Below are positions 63,148 to 64,000 of a DNA stretch of 64,000 bases, piece by piece. Each line of letters opens with the position of its first letter. Within the stretch, counting starts at the first letter, position 1. The notes below the pieces were generated by a model. That model did no database searches. It was not told the origin of the DNA and saw nothing but the letters and a program-made list of their open reading frames with translations. The stretch is from Pukyongiella litopenaei (GTDB taxonomy: Bacteria; Pseudomonadota; Alphaproteobacteria; Rhodobacterales; Rhodobacteraceae): assembly GCF_003008555.2 (NCBI RefSeq), contig NZ_CP027665.1:3658001-3722000 (forward strand), in the 5' to 3' direction. The position numbers and the translations under genes are program-made.

Positions 63148-64000
63148 ATGCCAGACGAGACGTCCGCCATGCCGATCGACGGGGCCGGCCTGCCCGCGCT
63201 GGAGGCCCGCCTTCGCGAGGATCTGGACTATCTGTGCTGGCCGGGAAAGCCCTGGGTTCCCGAACGCCGCAAGGGTGACGAGCCGGTCGCGGATGTGGTG
63301 ATCGTCGGCGGCGGCATGTGCGGTCTGGTGACGTGGCTGGCGCTGCGGACCGCCGGGATCGAGCGCATCCGCGTGATCGACCGCAGCCCCGAGGGCCGGG
63401 AAGGGCCGTGGGTGACCTATGCCCGGATGCGCACGCTGCGGTCTCCGAAACAGCTGACCGGGCCGGCATATGGCCATGGCGCGCTGACCTTTCAGGCGTG
63501 GTTCCGGGCACAGTTCGGCACCGCGGCATGGGAGGAACTGGACAAGATCCCGCGGCCGATGTGGATGGATTACCTGCGCTGGTATCGCAAGGCCCTGGGC
63601 GTGCCGGTTGAAAACGGCGTATCGCTCGACCGGGTCGACCCCGAGGGCGACCTGCTGCGGCTGCACCTGAGCGGCGCGCCCGAGGCCTCGGTCCTGACCC
63701 GCAAGCTGATCATGGCGACCGGGCGCGACGGCACCGGCGTGCCGAACATTCCCGGCTTCATGGACGGGGTGTCGCGGCGGTTCTGGGCGCACAGCTCCGA
63801 TGACATCGATTTCGACGCGCTGAGGGGGCGGCGGGTCGCGGTGGTGGGCGTGGGCGCATCGGCCGTGGACAACGCCGCCGAGGCGCTGGAGCGTGGCGCC
63901 GCCGAGGTGCGCCACCTGATCCGCCGGGCGGAAATGCCGACGATCAACAAGATGATGGGGATCGGCAGTTTCGGTTTCGTCGCCGGCTATTGCGATCTCT
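63148..64000 (+). CDS. Flavin-dependent monooxygenase/oxidoreductase (cut by window edge)
   Basis: At least 284 residues are open from the ATG at 63148 and run past the right edge. A first Rossmann motif VVIVGGGMCGLVTW (about 52-65) should bind FAD, and a second, VAVVGVGASAVDNAAEALER (about 231-250), NADP(H). ATGRDGTGVPNIPGF lies between. This resembles FAD/NAD(P) monooxygenases of the Baeyer-Villiger/flavin-monooxygenase group. It starts one base after the MFS gene stop, so the two probably act together. Substrate unknown. Confidence 0.8.
   Translation, partial: MPDETSAMPIDGAGLPALEARLREDLDYLCWPGKPWVPERRKGDEPVADVVIVGGGMCGLVTWLALRTAGIERIRVIDRSPEGREGPWVTYARMRTLRSPKQLTGPAYGHGALTFQAWFRAQFGTAAWEELDKIPRPMWMDYLRWYRKALGVPVENGVSLDRVDPEGDLLRLHLSGAPEASVLTRKLIMATGRDGTGVPNIPGFMDGVSRRFWAHSSDDIDFDALRGRRVAVVGVGASAVDNAAEALERGAAEVRHLIRRAEMPTINKMMGIGSFGFVAGYCDL

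Overview
This 64-kb window is high-GC chromosomal DNA from an alphaproteobacterium, most likely a Rhodobacterales (Roseobacter/Rhodobacter-type) member. The evidence is the phaZ<>phaC-phaP-phaR cluster, a metal-cysteine-free HemB, a Cys-less L33, DUF1127 and DUF6151 proteins, and an alpha-type RNase P RNA. Gene density is high, starts often overlap as ATGA/TGATG, and housekeeping genes dominate. I see no IS element, prophage, CRISPR array or tRNA gene. All calls rest on reading the sequence; no database search was run.

Layout. 1-5.8 kb: an edge-truncated TPR protein (probable TPR-sulfotransferase), a Bax-inhibitor-1 membrane protein, a DUF1127 protein divergent from a LysR regulator, a quinone oxidoreductase, an XRE regulator and hisN. 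6-7.8 kb: 8-oxoguanine deaminase coupled to a CAP-domain protein. 7.8-10.3 kb (minus): a four-gene bufferin-type operon (bufA precursor, bufB MNIO enzyme, bufC partner, DoxX membrane protein). 10.5-12.5 kb: thrS with a clear terminator. 12.7-15.3 kb: a hydrolase, a VOC protein, an M15-like protein and a GFA-like DUF6151 protein. 15.3-19.8 kb: the complete PHA module with PhaR-type boxes before phaP and phaR. 19.8-22.1 kb: an RTX serralysin-like protease with a recent internal duplication.

22.3-32.3 kb: hemB, a small membrane protein, mfd, an ABC exporter, an acyl-CoA synthetase and an HSL-type esterase. 32.3-34 kb: an alkaline-phosphatase-superfamily enzyme and a LprI-MliC fusion. 33.9-41.3 kb (minus): nitroreductase, dtd, glycerate kinase and a four-gene peptide/nickel-type ABC importer. 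41.4-46.6 kb: P450, ndk, an ABC-F protein, MarC and an aspartic protease. 46.7-52.1 kb (minus): a tight six-gene operon (29-aa membrane microprotein, XpaC, TelA, DUF2927 lipoprotein, SPFH-GYF_2 protein, zinc-ribbon membrane protein) that looks like an envelope-stress system and is the best candidate here for something little described. 52.2-58.3 kb: rluB-type synthase, tadA, rnpB, ampD (apparently starting at CTG), an excalibur lipoprotein, gatA, gatC, an MBL hydrolase and rpmG. 58.5-64 kb: a MerR metal sensor, a ZntA-type ATPase whose promoter has the MerR architecture (19-bp spacer), a His-tailed MFS protein and the start of a flavin monooxygenase.

Functional links: PHA synthesis, mobilisation, granule coating and regulation are complete. 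Two metal-handling modules are present: bufferin (copper in known cases) and MerR/ZntA (Zn/Cd/Pb). GatA and GatC are here but gatB is not in the window. No type I secretion genes accompany the RTX protease, and no redox partner accompanies the P450.
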